Shown: positions 13,191 through 25,817, counted from the first letter of the stretch. The stretch is 64,000 nt of DNA from Anarhynchus alexandrinus (GCA_008711295.1 VUYV01000041.1:2024288-2088287); one strand, 5' to 3'. A program made the numbers and translations. The notes: generated from the sequence alone by a model not told the origin.

Positions 13191-13211
13191 GGGAGGGGTA
13201 GGGTGGAGGGG
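13191..13211 (+). other. G-quadruplex motif
   Basis: Four runs of three or more G are separated by 1-4 bases (GGG-A-GGGG-TA-GGG-TGGA-GGGG), which fits the canonical G3+N1-7 pattern. It stands alone in AT-rich DNA and no promoter or gene is visible beside it. Confidence 0.7.
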
Positions 13212-14776
13212 AAAGAAAAAAAAAGGTAAAAAAACCCCACATAGTATATGAGGCTTCCTCTGGACATGAACAGCTGGTAAAACAAAAAAACAATTCTCAG
13301 TCACCTTAGGTTAGTTTTGTAGGAGAGATAATCATTATTTTTATGGAAATCTGAATCTGCTGAATAGATAAAGATTAAAATGCCTTTTCACAACTGTGGC
13401 AGACCTGAACTTAACTAGCACATTTGTAAAGTAGAACTGGTACGTATGTTATGCCTAGGATTACAAATGTTAAATACTACAGTACAGGATGAGAAATGGC
13501 ACTTAAATTCCATGGCACCTAAATTCCCAGCCCCATACCCCATCACCTCTACAATCCCACAGCACAGAACTATCACGGTTTCTCCTCCACAAAGTTCAGG
13601 AAAACAGCTTTTTAACATGGAAAATTCTGAAACAGTCTGATTTTCTAGCACCTAGCATGAACTTTGTTTCTAGCTTGTTTCTTTAAGACTTCTTGTGGTG
13701 ACTCATTGCCTCCATCTATTTACAGAGTTCCTGATTAAACTTTAAAAGATAAAAAGAAAACCTAAGTATATTTAAGATCTTCCTCCCCAAAATGTATGCA
13801 CATTCCCTTTCTCCTTCTAATTCCTGTTATTATTATTTTTAAGGGCTGGAAAGGAAGAGAACAAAGAAACATGCTCAAATCAGTGCCTAGAACAACGCTC
13901 AGTGGCTTTGTTTTGGTATGTAATTTTCATCTCTTACTGGATATTAATTTTGTTAAATCTTCAAGAAAAAGATAATTCAGTGGTGGAAGTAGACTAAACA
14001 TTAAGTTTGACAGTGACGTAAAGACCCATTCTATTCAATCAAAAAGGTAAATCTAACACGTCTTCCACCACTCTGCTCAAAGAAAGCATATGGGTTACAA
14101 GACTGATGTATGGAATGTAAGAGGGACAGTAAGCCGAAATAAAACTCAGCATGAAGAAAAGACTGCACAAGATCAGAAAAAACATGATGCAGATCAAACA
14201 AGATCTGTTCTAGCAGACAAGTAACCAAATATCTCTTTTTAGTTTCTAAAGAGCAAAACTGAAAACACCAGAAACATGCAGCTAAATGTGTGGTAACTAT
14301 TAATAGTCTCCTAATTAAGAAGCTGCTTATTCAACACACAAGGTTAGTGTTATACTATAAAGTTGACATTTGACATTGTTCTTGATCACATGGGCTTCTA
14401 AACTCAGCTAAGAAGAAATGAGATGCACAAATAGCTCATCATCATTGTACACAAAACCTTGCATTAGTGGTCCCTAACAGATGATGGGACGTGGAAGTAA
14501 CTCAGATATTATCTGTTTGAACCCCAACGCTAAGAAATAGGAAACTAAAAAAAAAAAAAGAATTAGGCCAAGAGAAAGAGAAAATACAGCGTTGTCTACT
14601 GCACATCTTGCTCAGCATTTCCAGCTGTGGTGAGGGGAGGCTGGGGACTATTGGCCCATACTGAATACAGAAAACTACATGGATGCATCTCTTACAAGCA
14701 GTCTGGTAGCTGGAAGTGGGCTAATTAGCTCTCGGCCAATGATTCAGGATCCAATTCAGCTTTTAATTGTATTGTA

Positions 14777-14917
14777 TCTCCATCCTTGGAGACACTCAAA
14801 AGCTATCTGGACACAATCCTGGGCAGCCTGCTCTAGGCGGTCCTGCTTGAGCAGGGGGGTTGGACCAGATGACCTCCAGAGGTCTCTTCCAACCTCAGCC
14901 CTCCTGTGATCCTGTGA
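14777..14917 (+). mobile_element. CR1 LINE 3' end
   Basis: This is a short 3' CR1 fragment. It runs from CCATCCTTGGAGA through CAAAAGC, CTGGACACAATCCTGGGCAG, TTGGACCAGATGACCTCCAG and CTCTTCCAACCTCAGCC to a tail of repeated CCTGTGAT words. It matches the second common avian CR1 3' UTR type (GAGCAGG, then GTTGGACCAGATGACCTCCAG). It has no coding capacity. Confidence 0.93.
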
Positions 14918-14989
14918 CTAGGAAGTCACACTAATGAGAAGGAATTAAACACGTGCCACTCTCAGGGCCCTGACCACATCCTCCTTGTG

Positions 14990-15460
14990 GGCTTTAAGCT
15001 AGCTAAGTCCAGGTTAGATGGCTAAGTCCAAGTCCAACTCTGTTGCTGACAAGAGTCATTGTGAAGAAAGCTAGAAGTGAGGTCCCGCCCCACCTTTCCC
15101 CTGGGAGCCCCTTTTTGGCTGGGGCTGTACTGCTGGCTCCCCTCTCTGCCACACCATAGGTGGGCTGCGGCTGTGTCTGCACCCGCTCTCCCACCACCCT
15201 GGTTTTCACCCTGGCCCAGACCTGCTGGCTCGGCTTCAGACGTGCCCCGACTCACTGTGGACTTGCTGGGCAATCACTGGGCAGTCTCTGACTCTGACCA
15301 CTGTCTCCAGACCTAATCCTGACCCTGACTCACTGCCTAGCACCCCGCCGCCTTGCTGGGGAGGTCACTGCTCTCCACCTGCTTTGTTACCACGCTCGGT
15401 TCCCAGCCCACCTTTGCTGGTGGAGCAGCCTGCCTTTGCTGCTCCCCAACACCCCCAGCA
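14990..15460. other. GC-rich unclassified stretch, possible repeat
   Basis: This stretch is much richer in C and G than either flank, with recurring short words (CTGACTC, CCTGACCCTGACTC, TTTGCTGG, TGCTGCTCCCC). Open frames occur on both strands (up to 83 codons) but overlap in several frames. I suspect a dispersed avian repeat or an old LTR-derived piece, but I cannot name a family and saw no clear ends or target duplication. Confidence 0.35.
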
Positions 15461-17800
15461 TAAAGACAAATTAATTTAATAGGTAAGAAAAAATGAAGAA
15501 AATTCAGTGTTATATTGGTACTAAGTGTCAAAAGGCCAGGAATCAAGAGGACAAACAAGTCAATATTTATATTATTTATGCCAGAACAATTTGAGTCAGG
15601 TACAAGACAACAACCATATCTGCAAATACAGTAGAAATTCCCATATGTAATAAGAATAATACAACTTTAACTTACAATATAATTAAATCTAAATGCACAG
15701 AGGACAAAAGAATGCTAGATTTATCTGGTAATACTACAAGGAATGCAAGATAATAGTGAATGCTATATTTAAATAAAAGTTTTATTTGGAGTCTGAAGGA
15801 GTCCAAAATACTCTGAAAACTATAAACACATTGCAGCAAAAGTATAAAATGGTCATTTCTTAGCTAGGGGTATGGGTAAGGTGCAGTCAGCCAATGTCAC
15901 AGCAAGTAGCAGGGGAAGAGAAAAAAAATCTGGTTAAAATATCAGCACAACCTCCTATTTTAATAAAAGGCTCCTTTTGATCCTTAGTGCCTATGAACAA
16001 AAAAGCAAGCATTTCTTTCAATAGAGAGAGAAAAAGAGGGAAAACATGTTCTGAAGTTCTTCCAGAGTAAACTCCACAGTTCTCAGTGAATTTAATTCCT
16101 TGGGAAAATATATCAATTTCACTCTGCTGGAACCGGTGGAGAGAAAAGGAAAAGGAGATACTCCCACAAGCTTCAAAAAGAAAGTATTTCTTTTTACCTG
16201 TATTGTACTGAGACGTGCTCAAAATGAAGCAACCATGAGGAAAATGATGGTACTACTGAGTTTCAGACCAGCCTTTTTTTTAATGTACTGTAAATTAAAC
16301 AGAAAAGCCAATTAGGAAGAATGCTGGGTTGATGCTTTTATTACAGATAGCTTTTGTTCAATTTTCTAAGAGCCTAGAAAATTTGGTTGTTGGCAAATTT
16401 CGAAGACGCAACATCTTTTGTGAGTTTTCTGCCCTCATAACCTGCTGCAGCCACGCACTCTTTATGCCTTCCAGAATTAACACCTAGCAAAGGATTACTG
16501 TGGTCCTGTCCCAAACATCATTCACGCCTCTCACATGAATTTAATTTTAAATGTCATATTTTAAACGTAGATGTTTAAAATCAGGTATTTAAATACATAG
16601 TCGAGCGTCTGAGCAACAGAGAAGCAGTTTTCAGAGCTGCTTATCACTGCTAGTGGCCACGCAGAGCCAGGCTGGAGAGGGAAGGGGAGGGCTCTGTTCA
16701 GAAGGAGATCTGACGTTTCAGCTGAGAACAAGATGACACATAAAAGGTGACTCTTGGCCCACCCCTGTAACCATGAATTTGCCCGATGACCTGGGCTCTG
16801 GGCTGACCCCGCTGCCACCCCTGGCCTGCCCATAGGTAGCTGCCTTCAAATTCTTTCCACATCAGGAGAGTATTTCAGAAAAAGGGGGAATCATTTGGTT
16901 TTGTGGCTTTATGCGCCATTTCTGTTTTTCTGGCAGAATTCCTCCGAAATCATCAAAGCTCCAAACCAGATTTCTGTGAGTCAAGAAAAACAGTGAGAAC
17001 GAGACAAAACTGCTTCTTCCCGCCCTGCCGCTGCTCCAGGTATTTTTCAATAGACCTTTCTTTAGTAAAAGATCTCCCTCACACATTTTCAGTGGTGCAT
17101 CACCTCCTGACATTTCACTGGATGCACTGTTAAATCCTTTTCTGGTGAAGGAAGGAGGAATGTAGGACAAGTTAGGATGTCAAGGTACAGAAAACAGAAG
17201 CATTTAAAAAAAGACATTTGAATATCTTCAAACCTGAAAGATGTCTTTGTAATTCAAATGCTTTCGAAAACCTGAAATATCCTGTGGCTGGTACGCAGGA
17301 GGCATACGTAATGCATATGCAATACATTCAACACCCTTATTTTTACTAAATGAACAGACTTGTTCCTCCCTTTGTGGGGGAGCCTCCTTTCTAACTCAAT
17401 TCAAACAAGACTGAATTGGGGAAAGCACCACCGCAGTGCTTCATGTAGTCCCACTCACAAGCTAAATACAACCTGCCTTAGTTGACAAAGTAAGAAGCTA
17501 CTCACAAGACTTGAGGTTCTCGTGTTTGAGCCACCTCAATTGGTATCTCCATCAAGAACCAAACCATTAAAAACAAACAAACATCATAACTAGCAGACTG
17601 TAACACACCCTCCCGCCCCCCAGTCTGAATACCCATTGGGCTTGTGCCAGAGCTAAGGAAGTTTGGAAATGGAAACTGCTGCCAGACAAGAAGTTTCCCT
17701 CTCCCCACCCGGAGACAGCCTTGTAGAAAAAGAAACAACAAACACCACAGCCAGAGACAAAATGGGATTCTGTAGACAGCCACTTTGGAGTCAAAAGAGC

Positions 17801-17892
17801 TTGGTTTTGGTTTTGGTTTTGGGTGGGGTTTGGTGTTGGGTTTTTTTTTTTTTTGTTTGGTTACTTGGGTTCTGTTTTGTTTTGTTTCTTTT
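17801..17892 (+). repeat. G/T-rich simple repeat
   Basis: The tract has GGTTTT units, then GGGTGGGG and GTTGGG, a run of T, and GTTTTGTTTTGTTT. It is low-complexity, and the open frames through it on either strand are chance products. Confidence 0.85.
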
Positions 17893-18514
17893 TTAATCAT
17901 TGAGCATCTAATACAACATCATATGTGCTGCTCAAAGCTACCGATTCAGTCTTCTTAAGGAATTAGGCAGGTATTGTTGCATTTCCCACTCATGGATCCA
18001 AATTCATAGATGATTCTGAACTACAAATAGGCTAGGCACAAGGAGCCTCACTGAAAAAAAAACCCAAAACCCAACAGGTCCGGTATAGTCTAGAACTGGC
18101 AGTGTGCAACAGTGCTGCAATCAAAAAATTTTGCTAATCTCAGCTTTTTCTAAGCACGCATGTCCCAGCTGCCACATGCTCTCATGTCTTCTGATCTTCT
18201 GCCTCTGCAGAGTATCTTTACATCACTGAAAAATAGAGACCTCCATTTCCCAGCTGGATGGACTTGAAGACTTGTAAAGTTTCTGGACAGAATAGAGGTA
18301 AAGGCCAAACTATTGCACCTCTTATGAGCCACTTCAATTTACTATTAAAGTAACCAACATACAGGTAAGATCCCAGTACATTACTTGGGATAACATGGAC
18401 CATTCCCACACAACACCTCTAAGCAACATAAATTCATGACAATAGAAAACTTTTAAATCACAGGTAACCTCGCATATTCCATGCAATATACATTATATGA
18501 AATTCACCCATTTT

Positions 18515-18556
18515 AGGTCTGATCCCACTGACATCAGTGAAGGCTAAATACGGCCT
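18515..18556 (+). repeat. Possible old amniote SINE/LINE scrap
   Basis: GGTCTGATCCCACTGACATC followed by AGTGAAGGC resembles a motif common in ancient amniote repeats (CCTGATCC, then CATTGACTTCAATGGG). It is short and weak, and the family is not assigned. Confidence 0.25.
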
Positions 18557-21500
18557 TTAGCTTTTAAAATAATTATGGCCAGCAACTGTACTAAAGTAGA
18601 AAACTTGAGTGGGAAGGTTCTGCAAAGACACCTGCCTAAAAAAGAAGTACAGAGTAAGCACTGCTGAATAATAAAAAACTTCAGATACACATAAATATTA
18701 TCCTTAAACACGAATCACACATCAGGGATTAAGAATAATCCCAACAGACTGGTGAAAGTTTTATTCCAAACTAATCCTAAATATTTTCTTCTGTTGCTTA
18801 TATGGACACAGTCCTGTAGTAGTTTATATCCACTGAAGAAAAGTTTAGATAGTTTATTCCAAATAGGGGTATCAAGCTAGAAACCAGTCAGCACCTGGCT
18901 TGAATACGAAGGGTGAGTAAGTGGCTAAGGAATTGCTCCATGCATATCTACAGTGTAATACATGTGTGGGATGCACATAAGTTAATACTGCACACACATA
19001 CTCTACAGTAGTGAAAATGGGGCTATCCGCCACTTTTCTCTACCATATGTGAATTCTAACTTATGAAAATAAGTACTGCTGTTATTTCTCTCCACCACAC
19101 TTTCTTCTCTCCATCTCGCCCATGGGAAAGAAAACAAAAAAAGAGCAATGTAGCCAAGAGAAATAGGCTGTTCTGGAAGAAATATTTTTACTACAAACTA
19201 GTCTCTGAAGAGAGAGAAATTGAGATGACTATAAAGTGACCTCCCAAAATGTTACCTGTTCAAGAAATATTTTCTTTTGTTTTTACCTGCACTTCCCTCA
19301 GTTAGGCTCCTAAAGGAAAATTACCTCCTATAGACTTACTGTTTCAATTTACACAGTCATATCAGATTCCCCAAGGTGATGCTGCTTGAAAAATGAAAAA
19401 CTGTGCTGAAGTAAAAGTTTTGGCAGGTGAGACTTCTCGGGCTTTTTGGCAAAATGATACTAAAAAGTATAAAGTGTTTAATAAAAAGTAATGTCCTCCC
19501 TTCTGAAATCTCATTAATGTCTACCTATGATTCATAGATTAGATGTAGAATACACACTACCTCTAAATAATGCTTAATATGCTCGCATTTACATTTACTG
19601 TTAAATGGTTAATGAAGAATACTGGCTTCATCTTCAGCTTAGTAACTGTATGATATTTTCCAACTGTCACATTCTAGTTGAAAGCATTTATTCAGTCCTA
19701 AGCAGTGCTAATAAACAATATTTGCTGCCATTTCCTAACAAGAAGTGTTACCAGCTGTCACCTGGGTAATGTAAATACATGCATGCAACTTAGAGATACA
19801 GGGAAAGGAATCTAAATTTTTATAATGGATATTGTTGGGGTTTCTAATATTTCTTTTAGAATAAACAAACAAACAGAAAAAAAACCACAAAAAAAAAAAA
19901 AAACTGTTCTTTGCCTTCTACTTCATATTGTTACATATGTTCTCTGGCCTGGTCTTTAATTTTTAAATACTGACAAAAACCTAATTCTGACAAAAATGCT
20001 TAGTTGATGAATGACTTTTCACTGCTGCCTTCTCACCTTGTAGAACTTCCTGTCTGCAAACTTTTTCCCCTCCCATAATTTTACAAAATCCACTTAATTA
20101 GAAATTCCTTTATGGGATAATCAGACTTTAAAAGCCTAAACGAGATACATCTTCTATTCTTCATTATTTCAAATATACACAGAGATCAGCAGCGGCCTCA
20201 GGGGCTGAATGCATGAGGAATGTGCAGCCTCTAAGGTATCTTACAAATATACTAGTACTAGAATCTCAGGCATGCATAATGCATGCATATGCAGATTGCT
20301 ACTAGAAGGAAAATATACCTTTAAGATTCAGTAGTGAAAAATCTGAAAGCATCTTATATTGCCTGATCCTCTAGCTTACAAGTTATCAGTAGAAGAACAT
20401 GTTAAAGAAGGCGCATTAGATAAATAGAGCAATAAACCAGCAAATACTTTTATATCAAAGCTAGTTCATTATTTTATTATCAGTCAGGACTAAAAAGAGA
20501 GAACTCTTACATGATCACTTAATATTCCTATAGCTTTGTATCAGCTTTCCTGGTTCTTCATTATAACAATACACATACCTGCACGACATTGAAAAATACT
20601 GTAAAAACATCTGATATGCCACAGCATCATCCAGTGCTTAAATTGGTTTTCCTCCAGAAGTAATACCTGGGCATATTGAAGTTGCTTGCTATGAAGTATC
20701 AACTTCTCCAAAGTTTCCCTCAAATTGTGTCATTACTTCTTTACCTAAAGTTCCTTAGGCATAAAATAAAATTGCATTTAATCTACATTTTTACAACAGA
20801 ATTTATATAATACAAGCATCACATTTTTTCTACAATTATGAGAAAATATTTTCATAATGTTTGTTACCACTCAACAAAAAACATCTAACAGCATTAAAAT
20901 AAAGTGGTTAATAACTAAACTGAATATCAATCATGCTGCTGAGGTGTGGTTTGCAAATAATTACTGATTTTATTAAGTGTGATCTACAGCAGCATTTTAA
21001 ACTCCATTTGAAAGTACAAATTCATACATGTTACTATATTAATAACAATTAGAATATACAAATAAATAAAGATAACATACAAAAGGCCTCTTGCCTAGAG
21101 ACTGACCTTTTCAAGCTTATTCCAGTACTTTACTTGCTCCTAATTATTGTTCAATATTCCTTTCCCAAGAGCACATTAATAATAATAAAAGGAGGCTAAC
21201 AGCTATGATGCCTGATTTAGAGGTTCAAATTCTTTCCTGTAGCAATGAGATGGTTTTTAAAAAGGCAAAATGCCAGTCATGAGATTCTACCAGACTATTG
21301 GTAAACTACTGACAGCAGCACTACAGCAAATCAATCAACAATGCAAAAAGCTGACAAAGAAAGAAGAAAATAAAGGCTTGCACAACTTTGCAGTTTACAG
21401 GCTTTTGTTGATAAATTGTGCTGCCTAACGACATTTTATCTTGTATTACAGGAGAATTCCAGATTTTGGTGCTAGGACAGGTCAACAAAATCCAAATAAA

Positions 21501-22206
21501 TTTCAAATTTAGGAATAGATACGAAAAATAAAATATTCTCTTCAGACACACAAGAAGAAGGCATAAAGACAGCCACATTTCAAAACAGAAATAACTATTA
21601 AAAATGGCTTTAAAAACCAAAGAACTCTGGTAAATTTTTTTTTGCCATTTTTCCATGTTGCTATTTTTAACTAAATTATTTGCATTAAACTTGAAATCTA
21701 GTTGGGAGTTAGAAATCTCTCAGTTAGGGCTAATTGACTTTGCCTCACATGCATAAAAACTCACTAGATTAAATTACGAGCAATCAGTGGTATTTTTCAT
21801 TTGAAACAGCCCTCGGTGAGCCTCATTTATAAACAAACAAGACACAGCATTATTAATTTATTAATGGACTCAGTGTAGTATATAATGGCATCATTAATAC
21901 CAAAGTCACTTCTCTTCATGTAACTAATCAGAGTTCTGGGAGGGGGAAAATTAACGTGACAAATGTTTGAGAGAAAATATGGAAACAGTAAGTATGCAAA
22001 ACAATTTTTTAAAAGGCCTATTGAGACCGGAGGCTGACGAACTTCCAAACAGAAAAGGCTGTGCACAGTGGTCGAAAGGGAAAGGCGGAATCGGCCTACC
22101 CGTCTGAAGTACCCCGATATCACACCAGTACAAACTGACTGGCTAAAACACTGACAATAACAAGCTTTAGAAAACATCAGTACTAAGTTTAATGGCTTAT
22201 TTTTGT

Positions 22207-22535
22207 CAGGACCCTGTTGAGTACCCATGGATAGGTGTTGCTGCCCCTGCCCAGCCTCCCCCCCCACTGCCCACGGCCCAAGACTCCATTTCAGCTCAGC
22301 CTGGGGCCATCAGTCCCTGCCCCAGCAACACCACAGCCGTGCCGGTCTCCAGCCCTGTCTCCTGGATGGACCTTGGACCGGGGTCATCACTCCCCTGGCC
22401 TGGGGCTGTCGATGGAGCTTGTCACCAGCACCCAGCTCTGAACGCAGACCCCCTTGGGACTATTCCCCATGGGTGAGGGACACCCTCGGTTCCCCGTCCC
22501 TTAGGGATGAGGCAGCTCTTGCTGCTCCCTGACAA
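22207..22535. other. GC-rich stretch with overlapping chance frames
   Basis: This C-rich block contains many CCTG and CCCC words. Three plus frames stay open over the same bases (68, 94 and 101 codons), which points to low stop density rather than coding. Its general character is like 14990-15460 and both finish near TTGCTGCTCCC, so they may belong to one unclassified repeat type. No boundaries or target duplications were found. Confidence 0.3.
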
Positions 22536-22864
22536 TTTTAACTGAAACCAAAGCACATAAGTACATTAAAGACAGATGGTGGTGTACTGAAACAAAGGTT
22601 TTATGTTCACAGAATAAACAGAATTTCCAGTTACATCTGCCTATGCACACATTTAAATAGTTCAGCTTAGCCTGCATTTATTTTAAACTATATTGCTAGA
22701 TTTTGTTGTTCACTTGCAATACAATCATTTTACAAGATTCTACAGAAACTTCATAGACCTTTCAAGTCCACAGTAAACACTGGCTTTAACACCTCCATTT
22801 TAATTCATGCTGTTTTTTTTAAAATATATATTCATGCTGACTATGTTAAAGTAATAACGAATTC

Positions 22865-23260
22865 TGTTACATGTTGCCTCTTTTCTTTTCTCTCAAACTG
22901 CATGCTTGGGGAAGGGAACATCCTCCTGTTCTGCTGTCCTTGCCAAACCTACCAGCTCCCCGACTCTCAGCCTTCAGAGGCAGCAAGAGACACCACAGCG
23001 ATGCACCTCCCACACCTCCTGTGGGTACCTCTCGCTCTCCATGCAGCTCCTCAACGCCTCTCAGAACTACCCAAATACCTGCTGGGCAACCACTTGTTTG
23101 GGACCAGCCATCCTGCCAGAGCTTCACTTGGCTCTTTGGTGGTGGCACCCAGGAAATGTGCTACGACTAGTAATGAGCCCTGTGTAGCAGGTGTGGAGAA
23201 CAGCCTCCCCCAGACCTCTTTGATGTTCTACTTCTGATTCACCACCAGTGTTAGGAGAGC
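22865..23260. other. GC-rich stretch, no supported gene
   Basis: Four frames of 93-111 codons overlap here on the two strands (longest 22902-23237, plus). None has recognisable motifs. A CT-rich start and GC-rich centre resemble an exonic or repeat-derived block, but no splice pair or poly(A) site could be tied to it. Confidence 0.3.
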
Positions 23261-24130
23261 ACTTGGCAGCCTGAGCCATGCTTCTCTTGGGCAGACATAA
23301 AACAGTTTGCTTTAAGACATTGCAGCCTTTTTCTGTGGCAAAAAAGATCAAGTGAAAGAAACGGAGGTGTACAAATTAAAGCAATAATTTATAAAATATA
23401 CACCTTGTCCACCTCACTTTCCAAGTCACATCTTGTCTCCTGACTTGACACGGCCCAGCTGGCAGATCTTCACAGGCACCGTGTCAGAGACGACTGGCAG
23501 CGGGATGCAGAGCAGGGAGAGAGCAGACAATGCAGGAGTAAGAAGAGATTAAAAATTAGACGGCAAGAGAAAACCTAAGAGACATGCGGAGGAGAAGCTG
23601 AGCACTGAAGGGCTAACACCACAGGCAAACAGAAGAAGCTGTCAATATTGCAACAGCTTGATAAATTAGGCATTTTCAGCTGTTAAAAGTCAATTGACAG
23701 CCCCATCCTCTGTCTCTGGTGAGTTTAGAGAGGAGAATGCCCCCTCCCCCTCTTTCCCAGGCACATTCCCAGGCACTTTTACAGGCAATTTCAGACTCCA
23801 GATACTGTTAATCTCTCTGTTACAGAAAGCGCAGCCCCACCAGTCCCATCGACAGAGCTCTGCCAGCCGCCTGCACGACACCCTGACGCCTCGCCATCAG
23901 CACCCTCAACACCCCTGACACGTTCAAATGGCTACTGGTATTTGTGCCATCATGGAGGTCAAGGCAGCAGAGATAAAGGCTTGTGAGCCCACCGGTCAAT
24001 TTTTACTGAAAATGCCTGCAGAGCGCAGACTTCAAACTCTTCAAAAACAAATTCCTCATTTTATAGCCAAAGTTTCAAACTCCTGGTGATTCTATGCTAA
24101 GTATGGATAAGGCAGGAAAAGAGGGGATGT
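23261..24130. other. Mixed-composition DNA upstream of the LTR
   Basis: No gene was supported. A GC-rich patch at about 23690-23925 keeps frames open on both strands (74 codons plus, 63 minus) without recognisable motifs. The rest is ordinary sequence. The last five bases (GATGT, 24126-24130) are the left target-site duplication of the LTR. Confidence 0.4.
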
Positions 24131-24388
24131 TGTCATGGTTTCAGTTGGGATAGAGTTAACTTTCTTACTGGCGGCTGGGATGGTGATGTGGGAATAGTGG
24201 GGTGGGAATAGTGTTGATAGCACACTGGTGGTTTTGGTTGTCACCAAACAATCGACGACTTTTCTGCTCCTCACACCACCCCGCCAACGAGGGCTGGGGG
24301 TGCACGAGAAGCTGGGAGGCAACACAGCCGGGACAGCTGACCCCAACTGACCTAAGGGATATTCCCTACCATATGACATTATGTTCAG

Positions 24389-24395
24389 TATAAAG
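24389..24395 (+). promoter_or_regulatory. TATA-like box in solo LTR
   Basis: TATAAAG lies in the middle of the LTR, about 190 bases before the ATTAAA signal, where the U3/R boundary would be expected. Activity is unknown. Confidence 0.5.
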
Positions 24396-24577
24396 AGCTG
24401 GGGGAAAAAGAGGGAAGTGGGGGATGTTCGGAGTTATGGCATTTGACTTCCCAAGTAACTGTTAGGCGTGATGGAGCCCTGCTTTCCTGGAGATGGCTGA
24501 ACACCTGCCTGCCGATGGGAAGCAGTGAATGAATTCCTTGTTTTGCTTTGCTTGTGTGCATGGCTTTTGCCCTACAT

Positions 24578-24583
24578 ATTAAA
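24578..24583 (+). promoter_or_regulatory. Poly(A) signal in solo LTR
   Basis: ATTAAA followed by CTGTCCTTATC is the expected retroviral polyadenylation signal position near the R/U5 boundary. It could terminate transcripts that read through on the plus strand. Confidence 0.5.
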
Positions 24584-24704
24584 CTGTCCTTATCCCAACC
24601 CAAGAGTTTTTCCTCACTTTTCTGATTCTCTCCCCCATCGCAACTCAGGGGAGTGAGGGAGCAGCTGTGTGGTTCTAGCTGCCGGCTGGGGTTAAACCAC
24701 GACA

Positions 24705-25817
24705 GATGTGCATAAAGACAGCAAACGTCTGATGCCACATTTCAGATTCTTAATTTTTCCAAGAACTGTGAAGAGTACTGTGGACATTAATCTGCATCAC
24801 TGAGGGCACACATTAGGTCCCGATAAGCACAGGTTGCTTCCCCCCATTAAACCAATTCTGCAAACTTTGTATCAACCCACAGACATGCTCAGCCACTGAT
24901 GTTAGCTTTCCCAGCAGAAAAAAAGAAAAGCAGAATAAGGAAAATTAGTCAAGACAGCTGGGAATATTCCCCCCATGCCCCCGCCCTGAAAGGACAGGAA
25001 TGAAGGAAGGAGAAATACCACTTCAAGAAATTTGTTTACTTTTAAAAAGTCATTCTAAATTGATTTAGCCTAGAAAGTTCAAACCTACTTTGCTGTGTTG
25101 GATTGTAGAGAGGGCTTGTCTCTCTGATTAGCATTGGGATACTAAAAGAATTGATTAACATTTATTCCTGTATAAATTATGACAGCAATTGGTTCTTTAT
25201 TCCCATCTGCATTTGATCTGAAAGCACATGTGACAGACCCAGTCCAGAGAAACAGGATAAAGTCGCGTCCCTACCAAGAAAGGGAAAGTCTGAACTAAGC
25301 TAGAAGGTGACTATCAAGCAATCAACCAATAAACACTGTCTGTGCATATCCATATACCCTTCTCTTATCATATTTTGGAAGACCATAGGTAAAGAAATGG
25401 CAAAAGCAAGAGCATGAGCTATACTCAATGAGCAAAAAGAAGGGCTTCCCATAGTGATAAAGATGCTGAATTCACTTCTATGCCACTGCAAATTGAAAAG
25501 CACTTGGCATGCAACATTCTATACATTAATTTTTATAGAAATTACTCCATTTACAAATTTACCTACCTATGATAAATATTAAGTCTGAAAATCCTAGACA
25601 TTTAATAACAGAGAAAGAACATTGAATCACAACCAAAAAGTTTTGCTTGTTATTTACCATAGTGAGCACATGCAGCCCATCTGTTGATACTACAGAAGCC
25701 ATTGACAGGAAAAAGCTTGAGACATATTCAGGATGTGTGACACACTGTCTGGGATAGGGAAATGTTTGCTGGGTATTTCCATAAGAACCATCCCTGCTTT
25801 TGGTGGCCTAGGTGATT
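24705..25817. other. Non-coding AT-rich stretch
   Basis: After the right target duplication (24705-24709) no gene or repeat was recognised. The longest frame is 67 codons (25300-25503, minus) with no known motif. Confidence 0.5.

Larger units (their letters stand above)
6220..14776. other. AT-rich non-coding stretch
   Basis: No gene was found. Open frames are at most about 93 codons (10267-10548, minus) and look random. There are several homopolymer runs (A-run near 11682-11699, T-runs near 6365 and 12950) and a short AAAC microsatellite at 12513-12533. A MIR-like scrap (7641-7695) and a G-quadruplex motif (13191-13211) are listed separately. A very AT-rich part near 9215-9265 is full of TTAATTA words. 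Confidence 0.5.
15461..22200. other. AT-rich non-coding stretch
   Basis: No gene or clear transposon was found. Open frames do not exceed about 132 codons, and that one (17502-17900, minus) runs across the G/T-rich simple repeat. A moderately GC-rich patch lies around 16620-16850. A-rich runs near 19860-19905 follow an AAAC motif. A palindromic patch of GCATGC words lies near 20269-20292. Confidence 0.5.
24131..24704 (+). mobile_element. Solo LTR of an avian endogenous retrovirus (ERVL-like)
   Basis: The 574-bp element begins TGTCATGGTTTCAG and ends GGGGTTAAACCACGACA, the TGT...ACA ends of an LTR. It is flanked on both sides by GATGT (24126-24130 and 24705-24709), a 5-bp target-site duplication as made by ERVL-type integrases. 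Inside are a TATA-like TATAAAG at 24389-24395 and a poly(A) signal ATTAAA at 24578-24583, followed by the TCTGATTCTCTCCCCCATC stretch that I recall from a common bird LTR. No gag, pol or env and no second LTR lie nearby, so the provirus was lost by recombination between LTRs. The intact duplication implies a fairly recent or well-preserved insertion. Class assignment is from the duplication length and memory of the consensus. Confidence 0.93.

Noticed and set aside
14461..14575. Possible MIR-like words around AAATAGGAAACTAAAA and AGGCCAAGAGAAAGAG
   Set aside because: Word order is only loosely like the MIR core and a homopolymer lies inside. Not convincing.
17502..17900. 132-codon minus frame
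   Set aside because: Its N-terminal third is translated G/T simple repeat (Lys/Pro-rich), and no motif was seen in the remainder.
22192..22532. Plus frames of 94, 101 and 68 codons in the GC-rich block
   Set aside because: All three frames are open over the same bases, which reflects GC-rich composition rather than coding.
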